The translations under genes and the position numbers were made by a program. The notes under the pieces were generated by a model. The model searched no databases. It was given only the letters and a program-made list of their open reading frames with translations, and was not told the DNA's origin. Source: Propionibacteriaceae bacterium (GTDB taxonomy: Bacteria; Actinomycetota; Actinomycetes; Propionibacteriales; Propionibacteriaceae). From it: a stretch of DNA of 64,000 bases. Shown piece by piece: positions 9,157 to 18,007 of this stretch (position 1 is the first letter of the stretch; each line of letters begins with the position of its first letter). The stretch covers positions 43,170 to 107,169 of the forward strand of contig CAJPNZ010000002.1 in the NCBI GenBank assembly GCA_905372155.1. Reading direction: 5' to 3'.

Positions 9157-10242
9157 TCACCGCGCCACCTGGCGGCAGGCCCGGTAGAAATCCTTCCAGC
9201 CGGCGCGTTCCCGCACCACCGTCTGGAGATACTCCTGCCAGATCACCTGGTCGGCCACCGGATCCTTCACAACCGCTCCGACGATGCCCGCCGCGACGTC
9301 CTCGGCGCGCAGCACACCGTCGCCGAAGTGCGCGGCCAGCGCCAGCCCGTTGGTCACCACCGAGATCGCCTCGGCGGCGCTGAGGGTGGCGGACGGGGTT
9401 TTCAGGGAGGTTTTGTTGTCCTCGGTGTGTCCCTGCCGCAGTTCCCGGAAAACCGTCACGACGCGCCGGATCTCGGCGATCGCGTCGGTGGCCTCGGGCA
9501 GCTCAAGGGAACGTCCCAGTTCGGCGACACGCTTGGTGACGATCCTGAGTTCCTCCTCGGCGCTCGAGGGCAGCGGCAGCACGACGGTGTTGAAACGGCG
9601 CCGCAGCGCGCTGGAGAGGTCGTTGACGCCGCGGTCCCGGTCGTTGGCGGTGGCGATCAGGTTGAACCCGGCGCGGGCCTGCACCTCCATGCCCAGCTCC
9701 GGCACGGGCAACGTCTTCTCGCTGAGGGTGGTGATCATGCCGTCCTGGACATCAGATGGCATCCGGGTGAGTTCCTCGACCCGGGCGATGGCGCCACGCC
9801 CCATCGCGGTCATGATCGGCGAGGGCACCAGCGCCGCCTCCGAGGGTCCCTCCGCGAGCAGGCGGGCGTAGTTCCAGCCGTAGCGCACGGCCTCCTCGGC
9901 GGTGCCCGCGGTGCCCTGCACCAGCAGCGTCGAGTCGCCCGAGACCGCCGCCGCCAGGTGCTCGGAGACCCACGACTTGGCGGTGCCCGGCACGCCCAGC
10001 AGCAGCAGCGCCCGGTCGGTGGCGAGCGTGGCCACTGCGACCTCGATCAGCCGCTGGTTGCCCACGTATTTCGGGGTGATCTGTGTGCCGTCGGGCAGGG
10101 TTGCGCCCATCAGGTACTGAACCACCGCCCAGGGCGAGAGCCGCCAGTTAGCCGGGCGCGGTTTGTCGTCGATCTTCGCCAGGGCGTCGAGTTCGTGGGC
10201 GAAGGCCTGTTCGGCGTGTGGGCGAAGCACGGTCTCGGTCAT
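9157..10242 (-). CDS. MoxR-type AAA+ ATPase
   Basis: A 361-residue AAA+ protein. Walker A is LLLGVPGTAKSWVSEHL. The Walker B position reads AIARVEELTRMP, which lacks the usual Asp-Glu pair (V-E instead). The sensor region is LIATANDRDRGVNDLSSALRRRF, with an arginine-rich end as in MoxR proteins. MoxR ATPases work with VWA partners as chaperone-like remodellers. The start is the ATG at 10240-10242, overlapping the DUF5691 stop by 4 bp; a longer open frame to 10539 is only the shadow of that gene. The central position in the module fits its role as the motor. Confidence 0.9.
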   Translation of the reverse strand: MTETVLRPHAEQAFAHELDALAKIDDKPRPANWRLSPWAVVQYLMGATLPDGTQITPKYVGNQRLIEVAVATLATDRALLLLGVPGTAKSWVSEHLAAAVSGDSTLLVQGTAGTAEEAVRYGWNYARLLAEGPSEAALVPSPIMTAMGRGAIARVEELTRMPSDVQDGMITTLSEKTLPVPELGMEVQARAGFNLIATANDRDRGVNDLSSALRRRFNTVVLPLPSSAEEELRIVTKRVAELGRSLELPEATDAIAEIRRVVTVFRELRQGHTEDNKTSLKTPSATLSAAEAISVVTNGLALAAHFGDGVLRAEDVAAGIVGAVVKDPVADQVIWQEYLQTVVRERAGWKDFYRACRQVAR

Positions 10243-11690
10243 CTGGGCTCCTTGGTGTGGGCGATGGATTCGTGGATGCTCTGGCGCAGGGTCAGGGCGG
10301 CTACGGCGTCGCGTACGGCGCGCCGACCGGGCTGGGGAATGTCGGGGTCCCCGTTGAGTGCTGTGATGCGGGGCAGCAGTTCGGGAATGTCCCGGGGATC
10401 GGTCGAGAACGCCAGGAGTTGGGTTGCGGCCTGGTGGACACCGGACTTGGCTTTCACGCAGGCCCGGATGCCGTCCAGAACGGCACCGGCCGCCCCGGGA
10501 CCGAGACGCAGCTCGTCCTGTTGCTGCAACCGGTGACACAGATCAGGGAATTGCTTGGGTGCGGTGTTGTGGATCGCATCCGCCAGGAAGGCGTCGCGGG
10601 TCGCGGGGGGCAGGAGCAGCGCGAGGGCCGGTTCGGGATGCTCATCGAGCAGCTCACGGGCGGCATCGGCATCACCCCAGCGGAGCACGGCGCTGGTCAG
10701 GGCCGGGAAGAGCGGAACCGGCTCGTCGTCCAGCAGCACACCGGGGGCGAGTTCGCGGACGCTGAGCCCCAGCTCCGCCCAGCATTTCGGCGGTACCACC
10801 GCAACGAGGTGCTGCACCCGCCCGGCGGGGCCCTTGACGCCGCTGATCGATGCGACAACGGCGTGGAGGTCGGCTGCCAGTTCCTTCTCGGGCGGTGCGA
10901 CGGCGACGATGGAACGTTTCGGGGCACGCAGTTTCCCGAGCAGCCCCTTCCGGGGTTTCTCCACCCGGGTGAAGCTGGCGCGGGCCAGCCCGACCGCGCG
11001 GGCCAGGTAGGCCGAACCTTCGAGCTGGGCCAGCAGCCCCGCCGCGACCCCCGCAACCGTCTTGGAGCGGTCCTTCAGGAACCGCTCCAGCAGTTCCTCG
11101 TCTTCCGGTCCCAGACCCACTTCCAGGGCCGCGATGATCTGGGCCCGGTCCGCCGCCTTCTCCTTCCGGGTCTGTTCGACCAGTTCCCGTCCTGCAGCGG
11201 AATCGGCGGCGCGCAGGTGTCGCAGCCACGCGAGGCGCTCGGGGAGGTTTCCCTCGTCCCAGTCCGACGGTTCCGGTCCGGCCACGGCCCGGCCCCTCAG
11301 CCAGGCGTCGCCGAGCCCCACCAGCCAGCGGCCCCTAGAACCCAACACTGCGGGAAGCCGGGCCGCGATGTGCCGGTTGCCCTCGGCTATCTCGAGCAGC
11401 GGGACGATGAGCCGGGTGGGCAGCACCAGTCCCGCTTCGGCGAGAAGCTCCAACGCCTCGAGCAGGATCGGGTCGCGCATGGCCGGGGGACGGGCGCGAA
11501 CCGCGTTCATCGTGGTGACGAACGCGCTCGGGGGCTGGTTGGGTTCCTGCGCCGGCGCGGGCGAGCGCACCGCCAGCTCTCGGGTGGGAACATGGGCGCG
11601 GTGCACGCAGGCCTGCCGGGCTGCGTGGTCGAGAAGATCCGGTTCGGGGCCACCCACCAGGGAAACGGCGATGAGCTGGGCGGGTTTCAC
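10239..11690 (-). CDS. DUF5691 family protein
   Basis: A 483-residue protein with no membrane segment. It is built of Leu/Ala-rich helical repeats such as LLEALELLAEAGLVLPTRLIVPLLE and ends with LTLRQSIHESIAHTKEPR. It matches, from memory of gene neighbourhoods, the DUF5691 protein that regularly accompanies SWIM, MoxR, DUF5682 and VWA genes. The helical-repeat build suggests a scaffold or substrate-recognition role, which is inference. Both ends overlap neighbouring genes by 4 bp, so expression of the module is tightly coupled. Confidence 0.85.
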   Translation of the reverse strand: MKPAQLIAVSLVGGPEPDLLDHAARQACVHRAHVPTRELAVRSPAPAQEPNQPPSAFVTTMNAVRARPPAMRDPILLEALELLAEAGLVLPTRLIVPLLEIAEGNRHIAARLPAVLGSRGRWLVGLGDAWLRGRAVAGPEPSDWDEGNLPERLAWLRHLRAADSAAGRELVEQTRKEKAADRAQIIAALEVGLGPEDEELLERFLKDRSKTVAGVAAGLLAQLEGSAYLARAVGLARASFTRVEKPRKGLLGKLRAPKRSIVAVAPPEKELAADLHAVVASISGVKGPAGRVQHLVAVVPPKCWAELGLSVRELAPGVLLDDEPVPLFPALTSAVLRWGDADAARELLDEHPEPALALLLPPATRDAFLADAIHNTAPKQFPDLCHRLQQQDELRLGPGAAGAVLDGIRACVKAKSGVHQAATQLLAFSTDPRDIPELLPRITALNGDPDIPQPGRRAVRDAVAALTLRQSIHESIAHTKEPR

Positions 11691-12985
11691 AGTGGGTACA
11701 CCGTCGCTTCCTGCAGATAGGCGATGGGTCGTAGGCCGTCGGCACCGAGTTCACCGAACACGGTGGCAGGGGTGGCGCCCAGCTCGGCGAGCAGGCGCCA
11801 GTGGTCGGTGGTGTTGCCGGTCAGGGGCACTGCCCGCCCCGCGACCAGCCACGCCCCGTCGTCCCAGGCCAGCGACCCGTGGATGGCCACCGGCCAGGCC
11901 TCGCACCATGGATCGGCGGCCACCGCTTCACGGAACCCGGCGACGGCGGTTGCGACGTCATCGCCCACGATGTCCCAGCCGTCCACCCGCCGGGACTCGG
12001 CGCGCCGGGCCCCGACTACCGCCCTCAGCCGGGGCCGCCCGGGGTGGAAGTGGAGGTCGGCGTCGATCTCGGAACCCGGATAGAGGCCGGTGTCGAAGCC
12101 GTCACCGGCCCGGGCGAAGAAAAGCACGAGAGCACGGGTGCCGGTGTCGCGGCCCCACAGCCAGACGCGCCGCACGCTGACCTGTTCCTCATCGGCATCG
12201 CGCATGCCCAGCACCACCCAGCGGTCCTTGATGCCGGGGGTCGCGAGCACGTCCTCGGTGCGGGTGCTCAACCCGATGCGGGATCGCACGGTTGCCACGA
12301 GATCACCGGGTAGTTTCTCACGTCCGGCCCATGCCCGGGCCAGGAGGTGCAGGGAACCGTACTCGTCAACGACGCGGGTGGGCCAGTCGCCCGACGACGG
12401 CTGGGCGGCGAGTTCCCGGAGCCGGGATGCGACGCCCGGGGCCTGCGCATCGACCATGCGCGCCGCCATGTGTTCCAGGCGCCGCGACCGTTCCCCGGCG
12501 TGGGTGGCCAGGCCCTCCCGGAGCTGGTCGGCCAGGAAACGATCGAGCTCGGCCAGGCCGTCGGTGATCCTCCCCTCGCGTTGCGCGGCCCTTTTGGCTG
12601 CGGCCGCCCGTTGTTCCTCGGTTCGTTGTCTCGGCTCGGTTTTCCTGGCAGCGCGGGCCTCGCGCGCATCCGCCCACTGGGAAGCGAACTCGGCCACCTC
12701 ACCGGATTCGGAAACCCGACCCTGGGCCCACAGGAACAGCAGGGCGAGGGCGTGCTTGCAGGGAAACTTGCGGCTGGGGCAGGAGCACTTGTAAGCGGGT
12801 GAGGCCACGTCGACGCTCACCCGGTACGGTGTCCTTCCCGACCCCTGGCAGGCGCCCCACAACAGATCCCCCTGGAATCCGATCTCGGACCACGGGCCCG
12901 GGGTGGCGAGTTTGCGGCCCGCCTTGATCGACGAGGCATCGGGGGCGGCTGCTTCGACCCGATCCACTGTCCACGGTTCACCCAT
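11687..12985 (-). CDS. SWIM zinc finger protein
   Basis: A 432-residue protein. Near residue 75 it carries YKCSCPSRKFPCKHALAL, the C-x-C-xn-C-x-H zinc site of SWIM domains, which bind nucleic acid or protein. Downstream is a charged Ala/Arg-rich helical stretch and a C-terminal domain with repeated Trp-containing beta segments. The ATG at 12983-12985 (MGEPWTVDRVEAAA) was chosen because coding character begins there; the open frame to 13234 has no such character. It is the first gene of the five-gene leftward module and overlaps the next gene by 4 bp, so the module promoter should lie just upstream of 12985. Confidence 0.88.
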   Translation of the reverse strand: MGEPWTVDRVEAAAPDASSIKAGRKLATPGPWSEIGFQGDLLWGACQGSGRTPYRVSVDVASPAYKCSCPSRKFPCKHALALLFLWAQGRVSESGEVAEFASQWADAREARAARKTEPRQRTEEQRAAAAKRAAQREGRITDGLAELDRFLADQLREGLATHAGERSRRLEHMAARMVDAQAPGVASRLRELAAQPSSGDWPTRVVDEYGSLHLLARAWAGREKLPGDLVATVRSRIGLSTRTEDVLATPGIKDRWVVLGMRDADEEQVSVRRVWLWGRDTGTRALVLFFARAGDGFDTGLYPGSEIDADLHFHPGRPRLRAVVGARRAESRRVDGWDIVGDDVATAVAGFREAVAADPWCEAWPVAIHGSLAWDDGAWLVAGRAVPLTGNTTDHWRLLAELGATPATVFGELGADGLRPIAYLQEATVYPL

Positions 12986-13148
12986 GGGTCCAGAGAGTAA
13001 CGGGCCCCACCGACACGAAGCCTCCCGGGAATTGACCGGGATCAACGCTCCTTCGGCGGAAGGAGGAGCAGGAGGGCCCCGTTCCCGTGGGATGTTCGCC
13101 TCGTCCCCTCGGGGTCCGGGACAACCGAGGCCTTGGTTCGTCCGGCGT

Positions 13149-13517
13149 TCACAGGACCACCACCGATCGCAGGACCTCGCCCTGCTCCATCCGGTCGGAG
13201 GCCCGCTCCACCTCGTCCAGGGCGATCTTCTCACTGACGAAGGCGTCGGGCAGCGGGATCCGGGGCACCTTCTCGTCCGGGGTGGGCACCCCGACCAGCA
13301 CGACGTTCTCGCCGCGCCTCATCTCCCCGATGTTGATGGCGGCCCCGAGTCCCGCCGTCACACCGCAACCCAGCAACCCCACCGCGGCCGGGCGCTCCTC
13401 GGAATCGACCTTGGTGCACTGCCCGGAGTGGACAAGGGTTTTCTCGGTGAAGGCACCGATCCCGAGCGCCGCGGGAGCACCCTGTGACATTGCATTCAGG
13501 CCACGCACTGTTTCCAT
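13149..13517 (-). pseudogene. Zinc alcohol dehydrogenase relic (mycothiol-dependent formaldehyde dehydrogenase type)
   Basis: An open 122-codon frame that is a collage of a roughly 360-residue enzyme. The N-terminal third is missing. [20 protein letters not shown] and [18 protein letters not shown] are the typical middle region. ENVVLVG then jumps over the Rossmann nucleotide-binding part to [10 protein letters not shown], and again to [16 protein letters not shown] and the normal end LRSVVVL. The frame is preserved, but the catalytic zinc ligands of the N-terminal domain and the NAD site are gone. It might still be translated but cannot be a dehydrogenase. Confidence 0.8.
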
Positions 13518-13685
13518 GTCCTTGAGGCTATGCAGGGATCCGGTACCGTAAACCCCCCTGCGCTGGGTTCACAGGGAACCCACAGCCCGGGGATGCCGGT
13601 TCCCGGGAGCGCGAATCGCGGTTCCGGCTTCGGGAAGTAACGCACGACTCCCCTTCTTCGGCTTCGTGGGAGAATCGGAGACGTC

Positions 13686-16217
13686 ATGACGAACCTCAGC
13701 GATCTCCTGCCCCGGGATCCCTCCCCAGATGTCCTCCTCGATGTCTTCACCGAGTGGGTGGAGTCCTCGGGCATTTCGCTGTACCCGCACCAGGAGGAGT
13801 CGCTGCTGGCAGTTCTCGCGGGAGACAACGTCATCGTCACCACACCCACGGGCTCCGGGAAGTCATTGATCGCGCTCGGCGCCCACTTCGCGGCCCTGGC
13901 GGAGGGTCGCCGCACCTGGTACACCGCCCCCATCAAGGCCCTTGTGAACGAGAAGTTCTTCGCCCTGTGCGAAGCGTTCGGGGCCGAGCGGGTCGGAATG
14001 GTCACGGGGGATGCCTCGGTCAACGCCGACGCCCCCATCGTCTGCTGCACCGCCGAGATCCTGGCCAACCTGGCGTTGCGGGAGGGGCGCGGCGCCGATG
14101 CCGGGCAGGTGGTGATGGACGAGTTCCACTTCCTCGCCGAACCGGAACGCGGCTGGGCGTGGCAGGTTCCGCTGGTGGAACTCCCCCAGGCGCAGTTCGT
14201 GATCATGTCGGCAACCCTCGGGGACGTGACGGCACTTGCCGATGACCTGACCCGGCGCACCGGACGCGAAACGGCCGTGATCGGCGGGGCGACCCGTCCC
14301 GTCCCGCTCACCTATCGCTGGTCGCTGGCGCCGCTTCACGAGACCATCGCGGAGATCGTCGAAACCCACCAGGCGCCCGTCTACATCGTCCACCCCACCC
14401 AGGGGGCGGCCGTCGAGCAGGCGACGGCCCTGCTCAGCCAGGGAGTGGTGCGCAAGGCCGGTGCCGCTGTTCCGGAGGAGTTGAAGCAGGCCATCTCGGG
14501 GTTTCCGTTCGCCGGTGGTTTCGGGGCGACGCTGTCCAAGCTGCTGCGCGGCGGGATCGGGGTTCACCACGCCGGGATGCTGCCGCGTTACCGGCGTCTG
14601 GTGGAGCAGCTGGCCCAGCGCGGGTTGCTGGCGGTGATCTGTGGCACCGACACCCTGGGGGTCGGCATCAACGTTCCCATCCGCACCGTGCTGTTCAGTT
14701 CCCTGACGAAGTTCGATGGCCGGCGCCAGCGGGTGCTGCGCAGCCGCGAATTCCACCAGATCGCGGGCCGCGCGGGCCGCGCCGGTTTCGATTCCATCGG
14801 TAACGTGGTGGCCCAGGCCCCCGAGCACGAGGTGGAGAACGCCCGGATCCTGGCCAAACACCAGGGAGACGAGAAGAAACTGCGGTCGGTGCGGCGCAAG
14901 AAACCACCGGAGGGTTTCGTCAACTACACGCAGGCCACCTTCACCAAACTGATCGATTCGTCCCCGGAGCAGCTGCACGCCCGGATGAGGATCAGCCACG
15001 CCCTGCTGCTGAACCTGTTGCAGCGGGACGAGGAGACCGGCGTCGCGGTCGCCCGCCTGATCGACTCCACCAACCCGGAACCGAAGGCACGCCGCGCCAT
15101 GCTGCGCCGCGCCGCCGGGCTCGGCCGGTCGTTGCTGCGGGCCGAGGTGATCACCCGACTGCCCGAACCCACCCCCGGCGGTCGCCGCTACCGGTTGAAC
15201 GTCGACCTGCAGCGTGATTTCGCGCTGAACCAGCCCCTGTCGGCCTTTGCCCTGGCGGTGGTCGAGACCCTCGACCCCGGCTCCCCCGACTACGCCCTCG
15301 ACGTGGTCTCCGTGATCGAGGCGACCCTGGAGGATCCCCGGGTGGTGTTGCTTGCCCAGCAGTTCAGGGCGCGCGGCCAGGCGGTCGCGGAGATGAAGGC
15401 CGACGGCTGGGACTACGAGGAACGCATGGAGGCCCTGGAGGAGATCACCTGGCCCCAGCCCCTGGCCGAGCTGCTGGAGCAGGCCCACATCGAGTACTCG
15501 GTGGCGCATCCCTGGCTGTCGGAGACCCCGGTCAGCCCGAAGTCGGTGGTGCGGGACATGTACGCCCAGGGCATGACCTTCGGCGAGTACGTGGCCCACT
15601 ACAAGCTGCAGCGCACCGAGGGGTTGTTGCTGCGCTACCTCACCGACGCCTACCGGGCGTTGCGGCAGAGCATTCCTGAGGGGCTGCGCACCGGCGAGCT
15701 GGAGGACCTGATCGCCTGGCTCGGTGAGATAACCAGGCTGGTGGACTCGTCGCTGCTGGACGAGTGGAACGAACTCGCCGCCCTGGCCGGGGTTCCCACC
15801 GAGCAGCGGGCCGAGGTGGCTCCCTCGGCACGGCCCGTCACGGGCAACGAACGCGCCTTCAGGGTGATGGTGCGAAACGCCATGTGGCGGCGTGTGGAGC
15901 TGTGTGCCGACGACGACGTGGACGGTTTGACCGCCCTGACCAGCGGAGATCCCATGACCCGGCAGCGTTGGGACGACGCCTTGGGCGACTACTGGGACGA
16001 GCACGAGGACATTGGCGTCGGCGCGGATGCGCGCGGCCCCGCGTTCTTCGTCGTCGAACCGAGACGGGGCGGCAGGCTCTGGGAGGTGCGTCAGATCATC
16101 GATGATCCCGCGGGCAACCGCGACTGGTCCATCTTCGCCACCGTCGACCTCGACGCCTGCGACGAGGCCGGGGAGCTCGTGCTGCGCACCTTGGACTTCA
16201 GCCGGCTGGATGGTTGA
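13686..16217 (+). CDS. Ski2-like DEAD/DEAH-box helicase with DUF3516 C-terminus
   Basis: An 843-residue SF2 helicase. Walker A is TTPTGSGKSLIAL, motif Ib region TAPIKALVNEKF, motif II DEFH, motif III MSATLG, and motif VI is QIAGRAGRAGF. The C-terminal half matches the DUF3516 extension seen in actinobacterial Ski2-like helicases and has no other motif I recognise. These proteins are thought to remodel RNA, but the substrate is unproven. The ATG at 13686 has GGAG about eight bases upstream. Its 3' end overlaps the convergent GNAT-NUDIX gene by 20 bp, so antisense transcripts are likely there. Confidence 0.92.
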   Translation: MTNLSDLLPRDPSPDVLLDVFTEWVESSGISLYPHQEESLLAVLAGDNVIVTTPTGSGKSLIALGAHFAALAEGRRTWYTAPIKALVNEKFFALCEAFGAERVGMVTGDASVNADAPIVCCTAEILANLALREGRGADAGQVVMDEFHFLAEPERGWAWQVPLVELPQAQFVIMSATLGDVTALADDLTRRTGRETAVIGGATRPVPLTYRWSLAPLHETIAEIVETHQAPVYIVHPTQGAAVEQATALLSQGVVRKAGAAVPEELKQAISGFPFAGGFGATLSKLLRGGIGVHHAGMLPRYRRLVEQLAQRGLLAVICGTDTLGVGINVPIRTVLFSSLTKFDGRRQRVLRSREFHQIAGRAGRAGFDSIGNVVAQAPEHEVENARILAKHQGDEKKLRSVRRKKPPEGFVNYTQATFTKLIDSSPEQLHARMRISHALLLNLLQRDEETGVAVARLIDSTNPEPKARRAMLRRAAGLGRSLLRAEVITRLPEPTPGGRRYRLNVDLQRDFALNQPLSAFALAVVETLDPGSPDYALDVVSVIEATLEDPRVVLLAQQFRARGQAVAEMKADGWDYEERMEALEEITWPQPLAELLEQAHIEYSVAHPWLSETPVSPKSVVRDMYAQGMTFGEYVAHYKLQRTEGLLLRYLTDAYRALRQSIPEGLRTGELEDLIAWLGEITRLVDSSLLDEWNELAALAGVPTEQRAEVAPSARPVTGNERAFRVMVRNAMWRRVELCADDDVDGLTALTSGDPMTRQRWDDALGDYWDEHEDIGVGADARGPAFFVVEPRRGGRLWEVRQIIDDPAGNRDWSIFATVDLDACDEAGELVLRTLDFSRLDG

Positions 16218-17064
16218 GCAGGGGCAGGATCCGCTCGGTGAACAGGGGTGCCCATCCGGGTTCCGGGGAGGCCGGATCCACGAAACGGGCCTCCTCGATC
16301 TCGGACCGCGGAACCGGGAGCCGGTCGAGGGACTCGGGTGCGCGGAAGACGTCGGCGAGAACGACGGTGTCGGTCTCATTGGCGGCCGCGGCGCGATGCC
16401 TTCCCAAAGGCAGCAGTCCCTCCGGGTCGAGTTCCAGCCCCAGCTCCTCACGCAACTCGCGGACAGCGCACTGCTCCGGGGTTTCCCCCGGTTCGGGTTT
16501 CCCACCCGGGTTGAGGAAGGCGTCGGTGCCGCGTTTGCGGACCATCAGCACCCGGCCCGCCGTGTCTGTGAGGACCACGGCGCTGACCCGGATCTCCGCC
16601 GGCCTTCGCATCCTCGTGTGCGGGATGCCCGCCTCCGGGTACTCCGGACCCACCGGCTCGAATCCGAATTCGCGGTAGAGCGGAACCACGTGGCTCTGCG
16701 AGTGGATCACGATCGGCTGCCCGCCGAAGCGTCCCAGCACGGCCGCAACCAGTGCGCGCGCCAGGCCGTCGCCGCGCCTGTCGGCCCTGACGGCCACCCT
16801 CCCGAAGGAGCGGGTTGCTCCCAGTTCGGGTTCGCCGAGCAGCACCGTGCGCAGATATCCCGCGCAACCGGTTTCGTCGGGGATCCACCAGTGGAGGGTC
16901 CCGGGATGCCTGTCGAGGTCGTCGAGGTCGGGAATGTCGATGCGTTGCTCCACGAAGAACACCTCGGATCTCAAGGACACGATCTCGAAGAACTCATCCC
17001 GGGTCAGTTCTTCCCAGTTCCTGACCTGTATCGAGGTTTCCACGATGTCGCCTGCTCCCTTCAC
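16198..17064 (-). CDS. GNAT acetyltransferase fused to a NUDIX hydrolase
   Basis: A 288-residue two-domain protein. Residues 1 to about 150 are an ElaA-like GNAT domain (SLRSEVFFVEQRIDIPDLDD, then RVAVRADRRGDGLARALV, the acetyl-CoA turn). From about residue 158 comes a NUDIX domain whose box is complete: G-K-P-E-P-G-E, then the R-E-L-R-E-E-L-G-L core. NUDIX enzymes hydrolyse nucleoside diphosphates linked to another moiety; the linked GNAT suggests one substrate handled in two steps or a housekeeping pair. The frame is continuous with no stop between domains, so the fusion is real. It converges on the helicase gene. Confidence 0.9.
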   Translation of the reverse strand: MKGAGDIVETSIQVRNWEELTRDEFFEIVSLRSEVFFVEQRIDIPDLDDLDRHPGTLHWWIPDETGCAGYLRTVLLGEPELGATRSFGRVAVRADRRGDGLARALVAAVLGRFGGQPIVIHSQSHVVPLYREFGFEPVGPEYPEAGIPHTRMRRPAEIRVSAVVLTDTAGRVLMVRKRGTDAFLNPGGKPEPGETPEQCAVRELREELGLELDPEGLLPLGRHRAAAANETDTVVLADVFRAPESLDRLPVPRSEIEEARFVDPASPEPGWAPLFTERILPLLNHPAG

Positions 17065-17158
17065 CCCACCACGGGAAACCCGCGGGAACCGCCCGGCCCC
17101 CGTTTTGGTGGTGTGGCGTAACCTGAGGGTACAGGGCGCTTTCTAGGAGTGATTTGCC

Positions 17159-17887
17159 GTGAGCCTTGGTGGCTTGATGATCATGATGATTGTGGCCGGG
17201 ATGATCTTCCTGGCTCTCAGGGGTTCGCGCGCGTTGAACAGGGGTCAGCAGCCGCAGCAACTCGGCGCGGGACCGGTGCGATACGGCGAGACCCCCCTCG
17301 GGGATGCGGCACGCGCTTCCTTGGATGCCGACATCACGCGTTTCGGCGACGAGTTGCGCGATCTCGACCTGGACGTGGTCGGTATCGAGTTGAGCGAGGA
17401 GGCCCGGGCGAATTACTCGGAGGCTCTCGACGCCTACGAGAACGCCAAGCAGGCCATGAACCAGGCGCGCTACGAATCCGACGCCACCGCCATCGCCCAC
17501 ATCCTCGAGGAAGGGCGCTACGCGATGGCCTGTGTGAAGTCCCGCGCCCAGGGCCAACCGGTGCCGGAACGCCGCCCGCCGTGCTTCTTCGACCCGGCCC
17601 ACGGGCCCTCCACCAGGAACGTCACCTGGGCTCCCCCCGGCGGCGCGCCACGCGAGGTCCCGGCCTGCGCGCTCGACGCGGCCCGCGTCACATCCGGGGC
17701 GGACCCGCACATCCGTATGGTCCAGCAGGGCTACCAAGCGGTTCCCTACTGGCAGGATCAGGGGCACGCCGCCTACGCGCGTGGTTACTACGAACCCTAC
17801 GGGCTGGATCCGGTGGTCCAGGGACTGGCGAAGGGTGCGTTGCTGTTCGGTGGGTTCTCCCTCCTGATGGGGCTCCTCGACGACTGA
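17159..17887 (+). CDS. Hypothetical single-pass membrane protein
   Basis: A 242-residue protein starting with GTG at 17159; TAGGAGTGA lies 8 to 14 bases upstream. Residues about 4-22 form a membrane helix, followed by a soluble domain containing a helical stretch (ELSEEARANYSEALDAYENA) and a Cys-containing segment (PPCFFDPAHGPS). The C-terminus is a second hydrophobic patch (GALLFGGFSLLMGLL). I recognise the architecture from other actinobacteria but no function. It is followed by a hairpin and stands alone. Confidence 0.75.
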   Translation: MSLGGLMIMMIVAGMIFLALRGSRALNRGQQPQQLGAGPVRYGETPLGDAARASLDADITRFGDELRDLDLDVVGIELSEEARANYSEALDAYENAKQAMNQARYESDATAIAHILEEGRYAMACVKSRAQGQPVPERRPPCFFDPAHGPSTRNVTWAPPGGAPREVPACALDAARVTSGADPHIRMVQQGYQAVPYWQDQGHAAYARGYYEPYGLDPVVQGLAKGALLFGGFSLLMGLLDD

Positions 17888-17893
17888 CCCGTT

Positions 17894-17915
17894 CGGCACC
17901 GGTTTTCCGGTGCCG
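17894..17915 (+). terminator. Hairpin after the membrane protein gene
   Basis: CGGCACCGG and CCGGTGCCG form a perfect nine-base-pair stem with a TTTT loop, starting 6 bases after the stop codon. No T-run follows, so termination strength is uncertain. Confidence 0.5.
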
Positions 17916-18007
17916 GCAGCCCATGGCCCCGGGGACGCACAGGCCCGCCCGGTGGCGGGAGGCCCGGCCATGCGGAAAAATGAGGCACTCGTCCGATGAG
18001 GTAGGCG

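Noticed and set aside
13863..16505. 880-codon open frame antisense to the Ski2-like helicase
   Set aside because: It mirrors a strongly coding gene in high-GC DNA, has no motif, and reads as the typical His/Gly/Gln-rich shadow composition.
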